Assembly: GCA_014529385.2 (NCBI GenBank)
Contig: CM043950.1
Coordinates: 151,282,945 to 151,346,944 of the forward strand
DNA: 64,000 bases
DNA from: Adiantum capillus-veneris
Lineage: Eukaryota; Streptophyta; Polypodiopsida; Polypodiales; Pteridaceae
Reading direction: 5' to 3'
Made by a program: the position numbers and the translations under genes. This document shows, piece after piece, positions 46,165 through 57,503 of this stretch; positions within the stretch are counted from its first letter, which is position 1, and every line of letters begins with the position of its first letter. The notes below the pieces were generated by a model. The model was not told the origin of the DNA. It saw nothing but the letters and a program-made list of their open reading frames with translations, and did no database searches.

Positions 46165-46755
46165 TCTTATTCTGCAATGCTTAAGGCATAGCTAAATAAT
46201 CCTTTTTCATTCTAAGCTTTAAGAGACCCCATGGAAGTGGGGATCCTTTAGAGTGTTGATCACATATAGCAGCATTCACAGATTTCATTCACGTCTTCAT
46301 GTGCACAGGGATTTCATTAACGTAATCACGATTGTGTGATTACGTCAATAATTCTAGTATTTACACAAGAAAATCACGTGATCACGTTAATTGTTAACGT
46401 GAATTTGATTATGACCTGCAAAAACCCATAGAGTCATTAGTTCTCCAGGGGTTTTATTCATCCCTGAGGGGTCCATCGGGCTTTTTCATTTTCTCTCGGC
46501 GGGCCCGCCAGGAAAAATAAAAGGCCGAGCGGGAGTTATTATATATAGTAAACAATGTGCTAACCGCTGTCCTTTAGCTAGTCAAATCCTTGGGGAGTGT
46601 ATCCGAGTGCCGGGTATAGTCATCTCCTAGTGAATTTACCTAAGGTTACAGAGTCATAGGTCCCATTTTTGGGGCGAATGTAATTCTTAATTCGGTAACC
46701 ACTCCTAAAATATTTTAATTTGTTTACCAATTTTAAGGTACAAAACCAAAACAAT
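46165..46755. other. Non-coding flank upstream of hAT (third copy)
   Basis: Corresponds to 9183-9700. It holds two palindromic ACGT-rich stretches around 46318-46350 and 46371-46400, and a GGCGGGCCCGCC block near 46499 that is partly deleted in the first copy. Confidence 0.45.
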
Positions 46756-46758
46756 GAA

Positions 46759-47443
46759 AAATTTCGTCCAAGTATATTCATGTAGGGTGGAAGAGCGCTC
46801 ATAGTCCACTCCATATTGTTGCTTTTTACATGCTTGATCAAGAGTATTGGAATTTAGATCTGATGTCTAATACAAAGGTGGTAAGCGATTTCTATCACGT
46901 GGTCAACACGTTCTACTTCAACGTTCAAGACCGAATTGATTGCATCAAAGAAATGCATGCATTTAGATTAAAAGAAGGTCCTTTTGCGAATGATTTTGTA
47001 CATGTAATTGAAAAAGAGTTCCCTGCATGGAAGTGGTGGATAATGAACGGTGGAGAGAATTACTCTACCTTACGTCCTTTGCAATGAAAGTACTGGCCCA
47101 ATGTGCAGCAAACTCAAGTTCAAAGAGAAAATGGAGTATGTACAAGTATGTTCACATCACTATTCGCAACAGACTATTCATAGACAGAGCGAAAAAATTA
47201 GTGTATATATTTTTCAACGAAAAGATATTGAATCACATTGAAAGTGCTAGCTACGTGGAGGAAATACCAACCTGGTTGTATGATTGTCAAAACAAAGACG
47301 AAGAAGAGTTCAATGTTGGTGTATCCCAATGCACTATAGACAAAATAAAAGAGAACTTGATAATAGATGTGGAGGTTGAAATACAAGGAGAACCGCAACA
47401 CTCAAACTTAGAACTAGATAAAAACTTTACAGATTCAATATAG
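46759..47443 (+). pseudogene. hAT transposase C-terminal remnant (third copy)
   Basis: Best preserved of the three: HSPLHIVAFYMLDQEYW, PAWKWWIMNGGEN, then LTSFAMKVLAQCAANSSSKR, ending DVEVEIQGEPQHS to a stop at 47443. The frame change after GGEN is shared with the first copy, but the later Trp codon (TWLYDC) is intact where the other copies have TAG. Confidence 0.72.
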
Positions 47444-47495
47444 CCTCAGATTAAAATGAAGATCATGTCAAAAACCATTGTAAAAGAGCTTGTAT

Positions 47496-48405
47496 TCAAA
47501 TGTGTTTTAGATTTCTAATTGTGCTAGGGGTATCTTGGTGGGCTTGCTTGAATCTATACTCATTTTCCATGCCAAACATAATATATATTCCTTGTGGAAT
47601 ATCTTGTGAACAGATTACACATCGGTTACTATTTTGCATTAAACGAATAAGACAAACAATGCGATAATAATGAAGGCATGTCAATGTATAATATCCACTC
47701 CATTCATCAAAATTCTTGTAGCAAAATGGACATTGGGAAGAAGAGGATGCATCTGAGGTAGACGAAGGGACCAAATCTGGATGCAAGACAAGGTGGTTGA
47801 TGTGTGTCCCTTGTACAGGTGTTGGATTCCCTCGCTGTGTTAGATTTTGAACACCTTGGTTGAAGCGGTGAATGATTTTCTTCATACGCACTTGTGAGGG
47901 CTAGGGTGTCTGGGTGGCTATAGAAAGCCGTGTTATTTTTGCATCTTTCTATGTCAACTGTGTCGTGTAAATATTTTTCTCTCTCTTTAACTGTAGGTCG
48001 GTGCCTTCCACTATCAATGCCAACTCATATCGAGTGAAAGTGACACAACTCTCCCTTATATCATGAGTGGCAACAGTTGTCTCCTTTGAACATATAACAT
48101 TTTTGCAAAATATAGCGCACAATCTGCATTGTGCATGGGATGGCCATAAACTTCCAAGTAAATCCTGTCAGCATTTTCTTTGATCACCTCATGGTTGCAC
48201 TTCAAAACCTTCCACCTTCCTTTCTTGATCTTTGCGTCCTCACATGGCCATATTGTCTTGATCGTGTCCTTCGTCACTTCTTTATTGATCTCTTTCCATT
48301 GCATATGGTTTGGATTTGCCCATTTTGAGAGTCGTCGAGCAGTGCGCATCGCTTTTTGTGCCAACATACTGTGTGCTAGAGACTTCATGCGCTGAAATGC
48401 ATTAA
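47496..48405 (-). pseudogene. RING-like exon (third copy)
   Basis: The exon runs without copia from NAFQRMKSLAHSMLAQKAMR through HMQWKEINKE to the RING-like end CPFC...LTCLH...RIVC...CVICSQDIP. The last Cys pair is intact here, but LTCGH has become LTCLH. It has its own lesions: a deletion after AKMLYV that shifts the frame, and a stop just before SQVRMKK. At its upstream edge the TTAA element interrupts it (48406-49726). Confidence 0.62.
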
Positions 48406-49726
48406 CACTAGAATGGTAACAGGACACTTTTATGTCCTTGGACACTTTTGTGTCCTATTAAGTGACCATTTTGCTTGAATTATTTGAAGAGTATGAAACT
48501 GAATTTTTAGGTGCTATATATCCACAAAGTTGCCTTATGAGCTGAAAAAAACTTAGCATTTTTTTTTTGAGTATCGATCTCATCATTAACCTTACTCTTG
48601 CACAACATTTTTGAACCTAAACTGTGTGAAAAAACAGGTCCTGTTTTTGGCTTTTTTTCAATTTTTGGCAACTATACCATTCTTAACTTCATGTTTGTGA
48701 GGTTTAGATGGCTAGAGGTTAGGCCTTCATAGTTCTCAACATGTTTTGATGCTTGTAGGGAGAGCTAAGTGTTAAAATTGAAAGTTATGAGCAATTTACA
48801 AGAATTGCATAATCCTGTTTTTTGTCCAAAATTAGCACTTTTATGATTTTTTTGGTGGCTTTCTTGATATCCAAAATTCAATTTTGATTGTGTAAGTGTA
48901 ATGTATAACATAAAGCTAATCTTCCTTGAGTTTTGGGGGACCTAATATGCTATATAGCATAGTATATGATGATGGTTGAGTTTTTTGATTGCTGAAGAAT
49001 ACGATACATTTTAGAGTAGCAAGTATAACTTTCTCAATATTGCTAGTTTCTTAGGCCAATTGTGTGTATTTCATAGGTAGTAACCATATCTAATCATAGA
49101 TTGCAAACTTGGCTAGATATTGAGTAGTTTCTATGGGTTTCTAGAGGTCATAATGCTAAACCCAGTTTTTTCTTGTTTGGTGTATTTAGCACTTTATCAT
49201 TGCCCCCAAGGTTCCAATTGTAAGAGATCCATTATCCTTTTCACATGCTCCATGGCTCCTTTTGAATCTAGAGGCCCAAAGGGAACTAGGAAAACATGTA
49301 TATAGTATCTGTATTGAGCGTGACTATAGAAACTTTGATGATAGGTCCCCAGAATGGCAAAAATGCAACTTTTTTGGACTTATGTTTTTTGCCCAAAAAA
49401 AAATTAGTGAGGTAAAAGCAACCATATGTTTTGGTCACCAACCCATTGAAATTAACGGGGCATTTTATCTCATGTCCTACAAAAATCTCCACTCATGTCC
49501 TACCCATTGAAGTTAACGGGGCATTTTATCTCATGTCCTACAATTGCTGTTTTGGGCAAAATGCACTGGTCCATCAACTTTGGAGGCTTGTAGTGACCAA
49601 GGGATGAGAAAAATTACAAGTTCATGAAAGGATTTTTCAAAATGACTGGATCTACTATGGTTTTGGAATTTTTTCCCAAAACCCTGAAAGGACACTTTTA
49701 TGTCCTGTTAGGTTACCATTCTAGTG
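48406..49726. mobile_element. Complete TTAA-flanked DNA element, non-autonomous
   Basis: 1321 bp bounded by perfect 15-bp inverted repeats CACTAGAATGGTAAC / GTTACCATTCTAGTG and by TTAA on each side (48402-48405, 49727-49730). Units 1 and 2 have the empty site with a single TTAA (ATGCGTTAACAGCC, about 17409-17422). Next to the ends lie GGACACTTTTATGTCC motifs, two on the left and one on the right. The interior is AT-rich with no transposase. TTAA target duplication is the mark of the piggyBac superfamily. A CACTA element would give a 3-bp duplication, and TAA/TTA here are not direct repeats. Confidence 0.85.
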
Positions 49727-49730
49727 TTAA

Positions 49731-49808
49731 CAGCCGCTCGTTGTTGATCATGGGGCACTGATGATGTGCCAATATCTTGTTCTTCATCGGCCATTTTCTC
49801 TTGGATCT
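49731..49808 (-). pseudogene. Upstream piece of the RING-like exon (third copy)
   Basis: Resumes after the TTAA element: MADEEQDIGTSSVPHDQQ on the minus strand, preceded by a weak acceptor. Confidence 0.55.
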
Positions 49809-50129
49809 GCAATCAACATATAGACAAATATTCAAAATCATTGGAAAATATATATTCTCACAATTAAACAGTCTCACTGATGCACAAGATATATAACAAC
49901 TTCTCGTCCACTACATTAGACATCAGAATCCACTAAATCAAACCACAACTAATGCACCTAATTGAACCACAAGGCAAATTTGAAATACCAACACTCAACA
50001 CGACAAATTTGAAATGACTAAAGATAATTGACTCAATTCGATGAACCACTTCAAACTAGATAATACACTTCAATAAAAAATAAAATACCCTGGACAAGAC
50101 ATGTATATCATAAAAATATTTAGATCGGA

Positions 50130-50600
50130 TAAAATGATGGTGCAAGTTCAACAAGGGGACGTTGGACAGGGTTAGGGTCTATCTTTAATTGTTCATTTAA
50201 AAATATCAACACGTCATAAGCATTTCTTCTTTGTTCTCGCTCGTTTAACTTCATCTAACAATGTACTTTAATCCAAATAGCCCTTATAACATCTTCATTC
50301 GGGTGCTGAAAAACTTCTTCTGAAAAATAAACTTTTCTAGCTGCACTCCAAAAATCTGCCAGCATGTAGAATAGATAGCCCAATGCATAAATGTCGCTCG
50401 ATTTTGTGTATGCATCTTTGCACCGTGGATCGTATAGTTCTGGAGCAATTCATGGTCGCTTAGCCATCTTGGCATCCCCTGCTTTCTGTGCCTCCAAAAC
50501 TGTAGAGTCCGATTGTGCGCTTGGATGTAGATAATTAATTGATGCGCACTTAGCTGGCATTCTAAGCATCATCCCCCAATCAATGATGCCAACACGGGCT
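50130..50600 (-). pseudogene. Protein-kinase-like C-lobe fragment (third copy)
   Basis: RVGIIDWGMMLRMPAK, IAPELYDPRCKDAYTKSSD, IYALGYLFYMLADFW. It keeps a longer C-terminus (DPNPVQRPLVELAPSF) than units 1 and 2. A TGA (plus-strand tca 50450-50452) replaces the Trp just before IAPE, and a second stop follows in VHC*MKL. The lesions differ from those of units 1 and 2, so the copies decayed independently. Confidence 0.68.
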
Positions 50601-50678
50601 TTATTGGCTCCGGGATATATATATTAAGGTTTCTATATGTAAAAAGAGATAGTGTTACTATTTAATCAATTGAGAAGC

Positions 50679-50935
50679 TCACCGATACGCTGTAGTGTGA
50701 AGTGCATGAGAAGAAGTCTCTACTCCTGCATGTGGCTGGGAGGATGTACCCTCCCCAGGACATACAGGCACGCTGAATCTCCCAAGAATCTCGATGGTGG
50801 TATCTAAATCGGTATCATCCATCTCCTCATAATCTTCCATAGCCTCCAGCAAATCCTCTCGACATACTCTAGTGGCTCGTAGCAAACCCTTGATGATTGT
50901 TATCTTGACTCTACGACCTTGGTCACTCATTGCAT
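50679..50935 (-). pseudogene. Acidic exon (third copy)
   Basis: MSDQGRRVKITIIKGLLRAT to ALHTTAYR, open and close in sequence to 18365-18620, ending at a GTGAGC donor-like site. Confidence 0.42.
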
Positions 50936-52076
50936 CTATATATTTAAAACAACTAAATGTCAAATTAGTGATATATTTAAAACGAAATCGTTGCAAGCAC
51001 CACCCCAATCAAATTTGATGTAGCTTCTAACACAAATGCTTTCCATTCCTTTAGTGAGAGAGTACAATGGACACAAACAAAGTGATGACACTGGGAATGA
51101 AGGTACTGAGACTGAGAGATAGAGAGAGAAGAATACGACACCAGAATGTTGTCAAACCCTCCTCAAAAGTCCCCACTCTCTATGGCGAGAATGGTCTACT
51201 ATTGATTGCATAAATCTCTACAATGTTTGGACTTCCCGACGATGTCGACGACATTGAGACGGGTTGAAATCTAAAAACGCTAATGGCTGAAATTTTCACT
51301 CTTTATCTCCTGAATTCTGACTCTATGTCGACGCCGATGTTGATGGCGATGATGCGACAACGACGTGCTGAAAACGGAGATGTTGAAATCTGCGTTTCGC
51401 GGACTAAAACTGCAAATAGCACTGGATCTGACCATGCGGTGAGGATCTGTTGCGGGAAGATGAGATCCGCGAGGTTTGGGACTTGTACTACAGTATTGGG
51501 ACTTGTACTAACTGAAAACGCTAGTGCTTCTTGGGATTCCATCATGGTGAATCTACAAAATGTTGAAGTGTGATGCTGATGCAAAAATACTAGGGCTGAA
51601 AATTGTCTCCTTGCAAAAAAGCTAGGGATTTTGCTGGTTCCATAGACCTGACCTGGGTATTGCAATTTGCTGAACATTATTTGTAGCTAGAAAGCTCTAT
51701 ACAAGGGCTGAAAATGCTTTCATATAATACTCTCTTGCTGTGCATTGGCCTGCCATATTTCCAAGCAATTTGCCATATACAAGGTGTGTTGATGTTAAAA
51801 AAGGTAACATGCTCGAATGCATTTCCCAGTATACACTCAAGTCCCAGTGCTTGCATGCACTTATCATAAAACTTTATGTCATGTAATACCTTTGGTTGGC
51901 CATGTGGCCATGTGACGAGCCACACATGTTATTTCCATAATCCATGCATCTCTTGTTGCACTACGGCTGCATGCATGTCTCCAAAGTCCTGCTTCTTTGA
52001 AACATCTTGCTCCTCTTGCTGCTCTATCATTTGATCTGAGTCTCTTGAGTCTTGGTTGGGACCAAATCTATGTCTC
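50936..52076. other. Interval without a recognisable gene (third copy)
   Basis: Contains a minus-strand frame at 51677-51925 (HDIKFYDKCMQALGLECILG) that is broken in units 1 and 2; it could be an exon of the same gene, but I cannot assign it. Confidence 0.35.
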
Positions 52077-52650
52077 TCAGAGTGCTACCCAATGAGAAAT
52101 CGACCATCCCCTCCGTGCTGATCTCTGCATCCTCTTTTCTATCATCCGACTCGTTATCATCCCTACTACTTGTCCTGCAGTTTTATTATGTACCTCAAGC
52201 CTCGTCTCCAACGTAGTCGCCGAGGGAAAAAGAGGCCACTTGAAGATTGCCCCATTCTTCTCACCTGTGTCATCATCTGACTTTGTCTCTGTGTCTGAGA
52301 CATCATCCTCCAAGTCGTTAGTGTAGTACTCATCCACCACTGCTGTAAGATCGTCCAGCACTTTGCGCTTCCTGTTAAGCATTAACCTCCACCTTCCTAC
52401 CTTGCCATTCATATATAGCATTCCAAGAAAGACCGCCTCGTTCTCTTGAATCCCGTACTCAATCTCTTCTTGTTTGAGAATGAGCTTCTCACGTACAGTG
52501 ATTGACATCTTCACATCCCTCAATCGTCGCCTGAGCGCGGAGAGCTCCTCCTTCCAATATTCCTTACAATCTAGTAACTCTTTGATTGCATAGTCTATGC
52601 TCTTGTGAAAGCCTCGCCAGACACAACACGCCTTAGCTGTATTGCCTTAG
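52077..52650 (-). pseudogene. Coiled-coil exon, best-preserved copy
   Basis: Continuous minus-strand frame: FHKSIDYAIKELLDCKEYWK, EELSALRRRLRDVKMSITV, REKLILKQEEIEYG, RKRKVLDDLTAVVDEYY, SDTETKSDDDTGEKNGAIF and a basic end. No stop interrupts it, unlike units 1 and 2. Leucine/charged heptads suggest a coiled coil. I do not recognise the family. As the neighbouring exons are broken, the gene as a whole is still a pseudogene. Confidence 0.5.
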
Positions 52651-52976
52651 CTTGCCATAGGTATCAGAGATATTTGCTACAACCTGTTCCTCGTTGATCG
52701 CACCATGACAACATGGCTAAAACGCCAAGATGCATGATGTATATCATGGTGTAGATGGCCAAAATGTCTTGCTGCCTGATGTGGACAGAAACACCTATAC
52801 GTACATGTATGATATAGAGGCAAGTAACTCCATGCCTAGATGTAGATGGAGAAAATCGCCATGCTGGCGAAAGAGAGGTCACTAGAGCGACAACTAAAGA
52901 TAGAGAAATGTCATGAATGTGTGTGTGAGCTCCACCCGAAATAGAGCAATGAAATATGACAATTTTCTATCTCGTT

Positions 52977-53320
52977 GGCCACAACATTACCTGTTTGAAA
53001 GAAGCATTGCGTAATCGTTGCTTAGAAGATTTTTAAAAAAAAATATAAACAAGCGTCGCTTAAGCAACCCAAAATGTTGCTTATGCAATGCTAACCAATG
53101 CTTATGCAATGCAATGCATCACTTATGCGACGCAAAATGTTGCTTAAGCAAAGGTAGTTTTTTTACTCATTGGCGACGCTTTTTTGTCGCTTAGATCCTC
53201 GTTAAGTGCCTCGCTTATGCGACAAACAATAGCGATGCAAGTAATGACGTAAATGTTTGTTTCTTCTGCCAGGTTGAAGTGTCACTAAGGACGTCGCTAT
53301 AGGGAGGTAATTGTTGTAGT
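52977..53320. mobile_element. Short CACTA-like element
   Basis: The right end TAATTGTTGTAGTG (53307-53320) is a proper CACTA terminus. The left end near 52977 (CCACAACATTACCT) is a degenerate match to its inverse. Between them are repeats of TTATGCGACGC, TTGCTTAAGCAA and GCGACG motifs. It contains no gene and lies inside the LINE endonuclease reading frame. Confidence 0.55.
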
Positions 53321-54040
53321 GAGTTTTGTATGCATCTAGAGTGGTTTTTGAAGAAAACATATAGTCAATCACACTATCACCATTGTGCTTTTTACATGTA
53401 AATTCATTGGTGCCTTGCCATAGAGATACACCATTTGCAATGAGTATTCCGTTACTATTTGACATATGTAGAAGTGACTTTCCATAGTGATCCAGTTCTT
53501 TTGCATCATTAGAACTTCGATTATGTATGTATGAGTCATCCATTCTTTTTGAGACATGTGGTATGTTGACTTGTTTTGTGTCGTGTTTAACGTATTTGTG
53601 CCAAAGACAATGACTCCAGCCAAGTCCTTGTAATGAGCAATGTCTTCCTCTAGTTCAACAAAGGACTGATCTCTATCCATATCCAAGCAAGCATAAAAGT
53701 TGGAGTCATAGTGAGAGGAATGTAGCAACCAGCCACAAACATGACTTGACCATTTGGTGGGCTGATTTTTAGCCATAAGTAGAATTTTATACTTATCTTC
53801 TATGACAATGGAAACATATTTCAAACCCTTTTTGGTCATACATGCTATGCCTCCTTGGCCTCGACGTTGCTTTGCATTTTTGGCCCACATCAAAGAATGC
53901 ACATCGTATTTGTCAAATCCAAGAATTTTTTGTGCATCATGATCCAATGTTTCAACACAAAGTATCACATTGGAGTCATTGGTAAGATGATCAATGCCAA
54001 TTCCCACATTCCATGGATACCTGTTACAATTTCAAAATCT
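53321..54040 (-). pseudogene. LINE endonuclease domain, 5' half of ORF2
   Basis: Minus-strand APE-type endonuclease: VILCVETLDHDAQ (the E of the QET motif), AKNAKQRRGQGGIACM, then VFGTNTLNTTQN where GDFNA is expected (catalytic Asp lost), and after a frame change SSNDAKELDHYGKSLLHM and GDSVIDYMFSS. The SDH end and the reverse transcriptase are missing: the CACTA-like element at 52977-53320 cuts the frame. Confidence 0.72.
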
Positions 54041-54069
54041 TATTCACAAGTGTGAGTTGGTCTTATAGA

Positions 54070-55060
54070 TCATGTGTTCGTATTTGTTTGGTGGACTTGC
54101 ATCCTCCTCAAGTGACTTTTCTTCTTGAGATGACACATTAACCTTCTTGCTTCTTTCCTCATATGCTTTGCGACGTACATTTTGTTGCATAAGAGTCTGA
54201 TCTTCATATACATTACAACCCGTTCCTTTGTGGTAGATCTCTTTATCTTTACCTCATCAGCCATGGTACATACAATAGGTCTTTCTCGCAAGCGAGGGGC
54301 TCCTTGTTTTCCAGCTTGATGTGCACCATAAACCATATTGATTCCAGACATGCCAAAGTATGTAGCAAAAAACTCTTCAATAGAAATCGCAAGAGATTGG
54401 GATTTTTGCATGCTTTCCTTCTTGATTCCACAAATGACGATGTTCCTTGAGCATTTTTGCCGTTCTTGCAATTCTTGAGTGTCCACATGCTCTACATTCT
54501 TTGCTTGGACAACGGCTTGCGTGATAGGAGATGTAGAAGCCACATTATCCTCACATATATCAACCCATGATTTGGATGCATTTCTCATCTCACATACATC
54601 ATGGCGTATTGTATCTATTGTTTCCTCTTTCAATAGATGATCACTCTCAGATTTTCTCAAGCGCTCTTTCAATACATTCATGTCAACAAGAGAGCGCTTA
54701 CATTCTTGAACTTCATTCTCAAGATGCGTTGTTTGCATTTCAAGAACCTTCTTGAGGTGCTCATTCTCCACAACAAGAACTCTTAAAGTACCATTCTCTA
54801 TTGCAAGTGCATGCACCCAGCTCTTCCTCGTGCTTGTTGACGGTTTCTTGTAATGAGACCAAGTAATCCATGATCATTGCTTCTGTTGTTGTAGACAATG
54901 TGGTTAGATTAGCATCCAGATTCCTTGGATATTTTGCATCATTCTCCATGGCGAGTGTGGATTTTCCACCCTTGGGAGTTTTTTCTGCCATTTCCTTTAG
55001 ATCGGAAAAAAATGCAAAGTTTTGACAGTTTTTTACTTCTGAGATGCTGTTACAGCAAAG
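54070..55060 (-). pseudogene. LINE ORF1 (coiled coil and RRM-like)
   Basis: Starts MAEKTPKGGKSTLAMEND at 54991. It has a frame slip near 54815, then a coiled coil (LVVENEHLKKVLEMQTTHLE, KERLRKSESDHLLKEETI) and an RRM-like/C-terminal part (RNIVICGIKKESMQ, RPIVCTMADEVKIK). This is the layout of an L1-type ORF1 RNA-binding protein. Upstream (54992-about 55060) would be the 5' UTR, which abuts the truncated Ty3 integrase. Confidence 0.7.
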
Positions 55061-55061
55061 C

Positions 55062-57503
55062 CTTTCATTGCATACCCTTCCACCGATATTTTTCTTTCAA
55101 CTTGGAGAAGGTTTCCCACACACCCCTGTGTCCAGCCCATAGACTCTCATGAAACTCTTGCATGAGCTTTACTTGAGTCTCTTTTTTACATATAACCCGT
55201 TGTGGTGTAGCACCCTTTTGTTTAGGATCCTTCCATAAGTAACCATCCCTTAAAAAGTACCCATATGCTTTCCTGCGTATCCTCTTGAATTCTTATTCAG
55301 ACCAATCATCCTGTTTTGTTAGAGTACTCAAGTACCTTCCAATAGAAAGCCAATCACCTTCATAAAGATCTTTCAAGAACAATTCAAGTGAATTAGTCAT
55401 GCAGACATTGTTACCTTTGACATGAGAGATAGAATAGAATTTTGTGCCTACATCATCTCCCTCATCAATCATTTGTGACTCATCTTCATACCTTGCCCTT
55501 GATAGAATATCTGCCACTGTATTGTCTTTACCTGCAATGTGCTTAAACTCGGGATTTAAGGACTTAATGTAGGCAATCCACCGCAACATAGCAATGTCTA
55601 GTGTTGAGCAGCTTGTAATCATCCCAAGAAGTGGTAGACAATCTGTTTCTACAACCACACATGCACCAATTAGGTACTCTTTCCCACTTTTCAAGGTTGT
55701 AACCATACCCCATAACTCTCTCTTTATATGTGGATAGTTTCTTTGGCGAGCACTTAGTACCTTTGCTCCAAATCTTACCACATACCTGTGTCCTTCTTTG
55801 TCATCTTGCCCTATTGCCCATCCAATCCCTGTAGGACTGGTATCTACTGTCACAATCACTGGCCTTTGACACTCATAGTCTACCTTTCTCAAAGTCGTTG
55901 CTGACTGGAGTAACTCCTTTAGCTTTTTCATGGATTTTACATGTGCTTCTTTCCATTTAAACTTTTGATTTTTTCTAAGCAGCTGATAAAGAGGATCAGC
56001 TACATGTGCATAATGTGGAATCCAAATAACATAGAAGACACATGCTCCCAGAAACCTTCTAACCTCAGTGATGCTAGTGCATGTTTCTTTCATTCTTTGG
56101 ATGGCATCTACCTTTGATGGACAAGGTTTCCTACCATATGGCCCGCACATGTGCCCCACAATGAGCACTTCTTTGACACCAAACATAGACTTTTTAATTC
56201 CTTGACAATGTAAGATTCACTTCTTCCAACCTAGAAAATTTTTTATCACAATCATTTATGTGATTTACCACAAACCTGCGACATCCCTTGAGATCCAAAG
56301 CTTCATCTTTGTCACTTTCTTCACATCCTTTGATAGGCAAATCATCAATGAAAGGCATTGTGATTTGAGTAATAAAGTCACGTAAGACCTTATTTATCCC
56401 ATTCATCATATGTGCAACCGAGTTGGTTGCTCCCTGTGGCAAGGTACACATCCTTACCAAACCCAAAGGTGTCCTCATGGTTGTCAAGTCTCTGCTTTTG
56501 ATTGCAAGCTGAAATTGATCATACCCTGAGTAGAGATCCCCCATTGAGTAGATTGCCCTCCCTGCAAACGCCTCTACAAATTCATCCACAATTGGACCTG
56601 TTCCTACATTTCTAATTGTCACCTTGTTCACTGGTTGCATATCTTGGATGAAGCGTAGAGAACCATTCTTCTTTGGAACTATGAACCACCTGTTTGAGTA
56701 TGGAGCACAAGAAGGCTCCAAGATTCCCATTTTGATTTTCTCATTCAGTAGCTCTACTAACTTTGGCAAATGAGCCTTTGGAACCAGAATAGGCCGCAGA
56801 TTCCAAGGCACATGAGGTATTGTGAAAATTACCATAGGAGCTACAATATAAGGATCAACACATCCTATCTCATGTGGCTCAAATGCAAAAGCCTTACCAT
56901 GCTTTGAAAGCATTTCTTTGAAGCACTTTCTCTCCTCGTGTGTTAGAAACTCCTCGCAACCAATCTGCAACTCTTGAAAGGACTCCTTTGTGAAGGTATG
57001 CCCGATCTTTTTAGAATTCCGCAAACTTGGTTGTAAAGAATCCTGTTCAATCTTTTCCTTCTTGTTGGGTGGTAAGGGTGAAGCTACTGGTTTCACCTTC
57101 TTTGCTACACTCTTGTATTTAGTTTCAACATGGACTTCCTCGCCAACTGTTTGGCTTTCTTTAAAGGCTTCTATTACTTGATACATTTCCATAGAGCAAA
57201 CTTCCACAACTTCATTTTCAAGATGCAAACTAGACCTCATTATAGCATCAAGCTCACCCATAGTATCTACAAAAGAAACATGTTCACACAAACCCAAAAC
57301 ATTTTCAGTAGGCTTTAGCAACCCACTTTTTTTCATGCCTATTTGTACATTATGTACATATTGCCTCTCATATCTCTTCAAATCTTCAAGTTTTGTAAAA
57401 CATATTGATCCATTCCTTGTTACCAAGGAGCTCATCGAGAAAGTTTCACCTGTTTTTGGATCAAGCGAGACCCTTTTTCTTTCTGTACCACTGCAATCCC
57501 GCT
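55062..57503 (-). pseudogene. pol: Ty3-type pol: RT, RNase H, start of integrase
   Basis: RT: APYSNRWFIVPKKNGSLRF, IYSMGDLYSGYDQFQLA, TPLGLVRMCTLPQGATNS and TMPFIDDLPIKG (catalytic FIDD). After a frame change near 56190 come SKVDAIQRMKE, VRRFLGACVFYV and RNase H (VDTSPTGIGWAIG, YPHIKRELWGMV, ETDCLPLLGMI). After a TAA at about 55293 the integrase zinc domain starts (EFHESLWAGHRGVWETF) but ends before its Cys pair, where LINE sequence begins. The integrase core and 3' LTR are missing. The FIDDLPIKG setting differs from the usual plant YxDDILV. Confidence 0.85.

Larger units (their letters stand above)
46165..52936. repeat. Third, diverged copy of the repeat (partial)
   Basis: Matches 9183-20645 with clearly more differences than units 1 and 2 show against each other (about 14 of 131 residues in the RING exon). 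It lacks the copia, has an extra TTAA element, and breaks off at GAGCTCCAC (52936), just where units 1 and 2 enter the LINE. Confidence 0.85.

Noticed and set aside
48406-49726. Reading the TTAA element as a CACTA transposon because it starts with CACTA
   Set aside because: The flanking duplication is TTAA, there is no AGCGACG cluster, and the bases after CACTA do not match the CACTACAA ends in this window.
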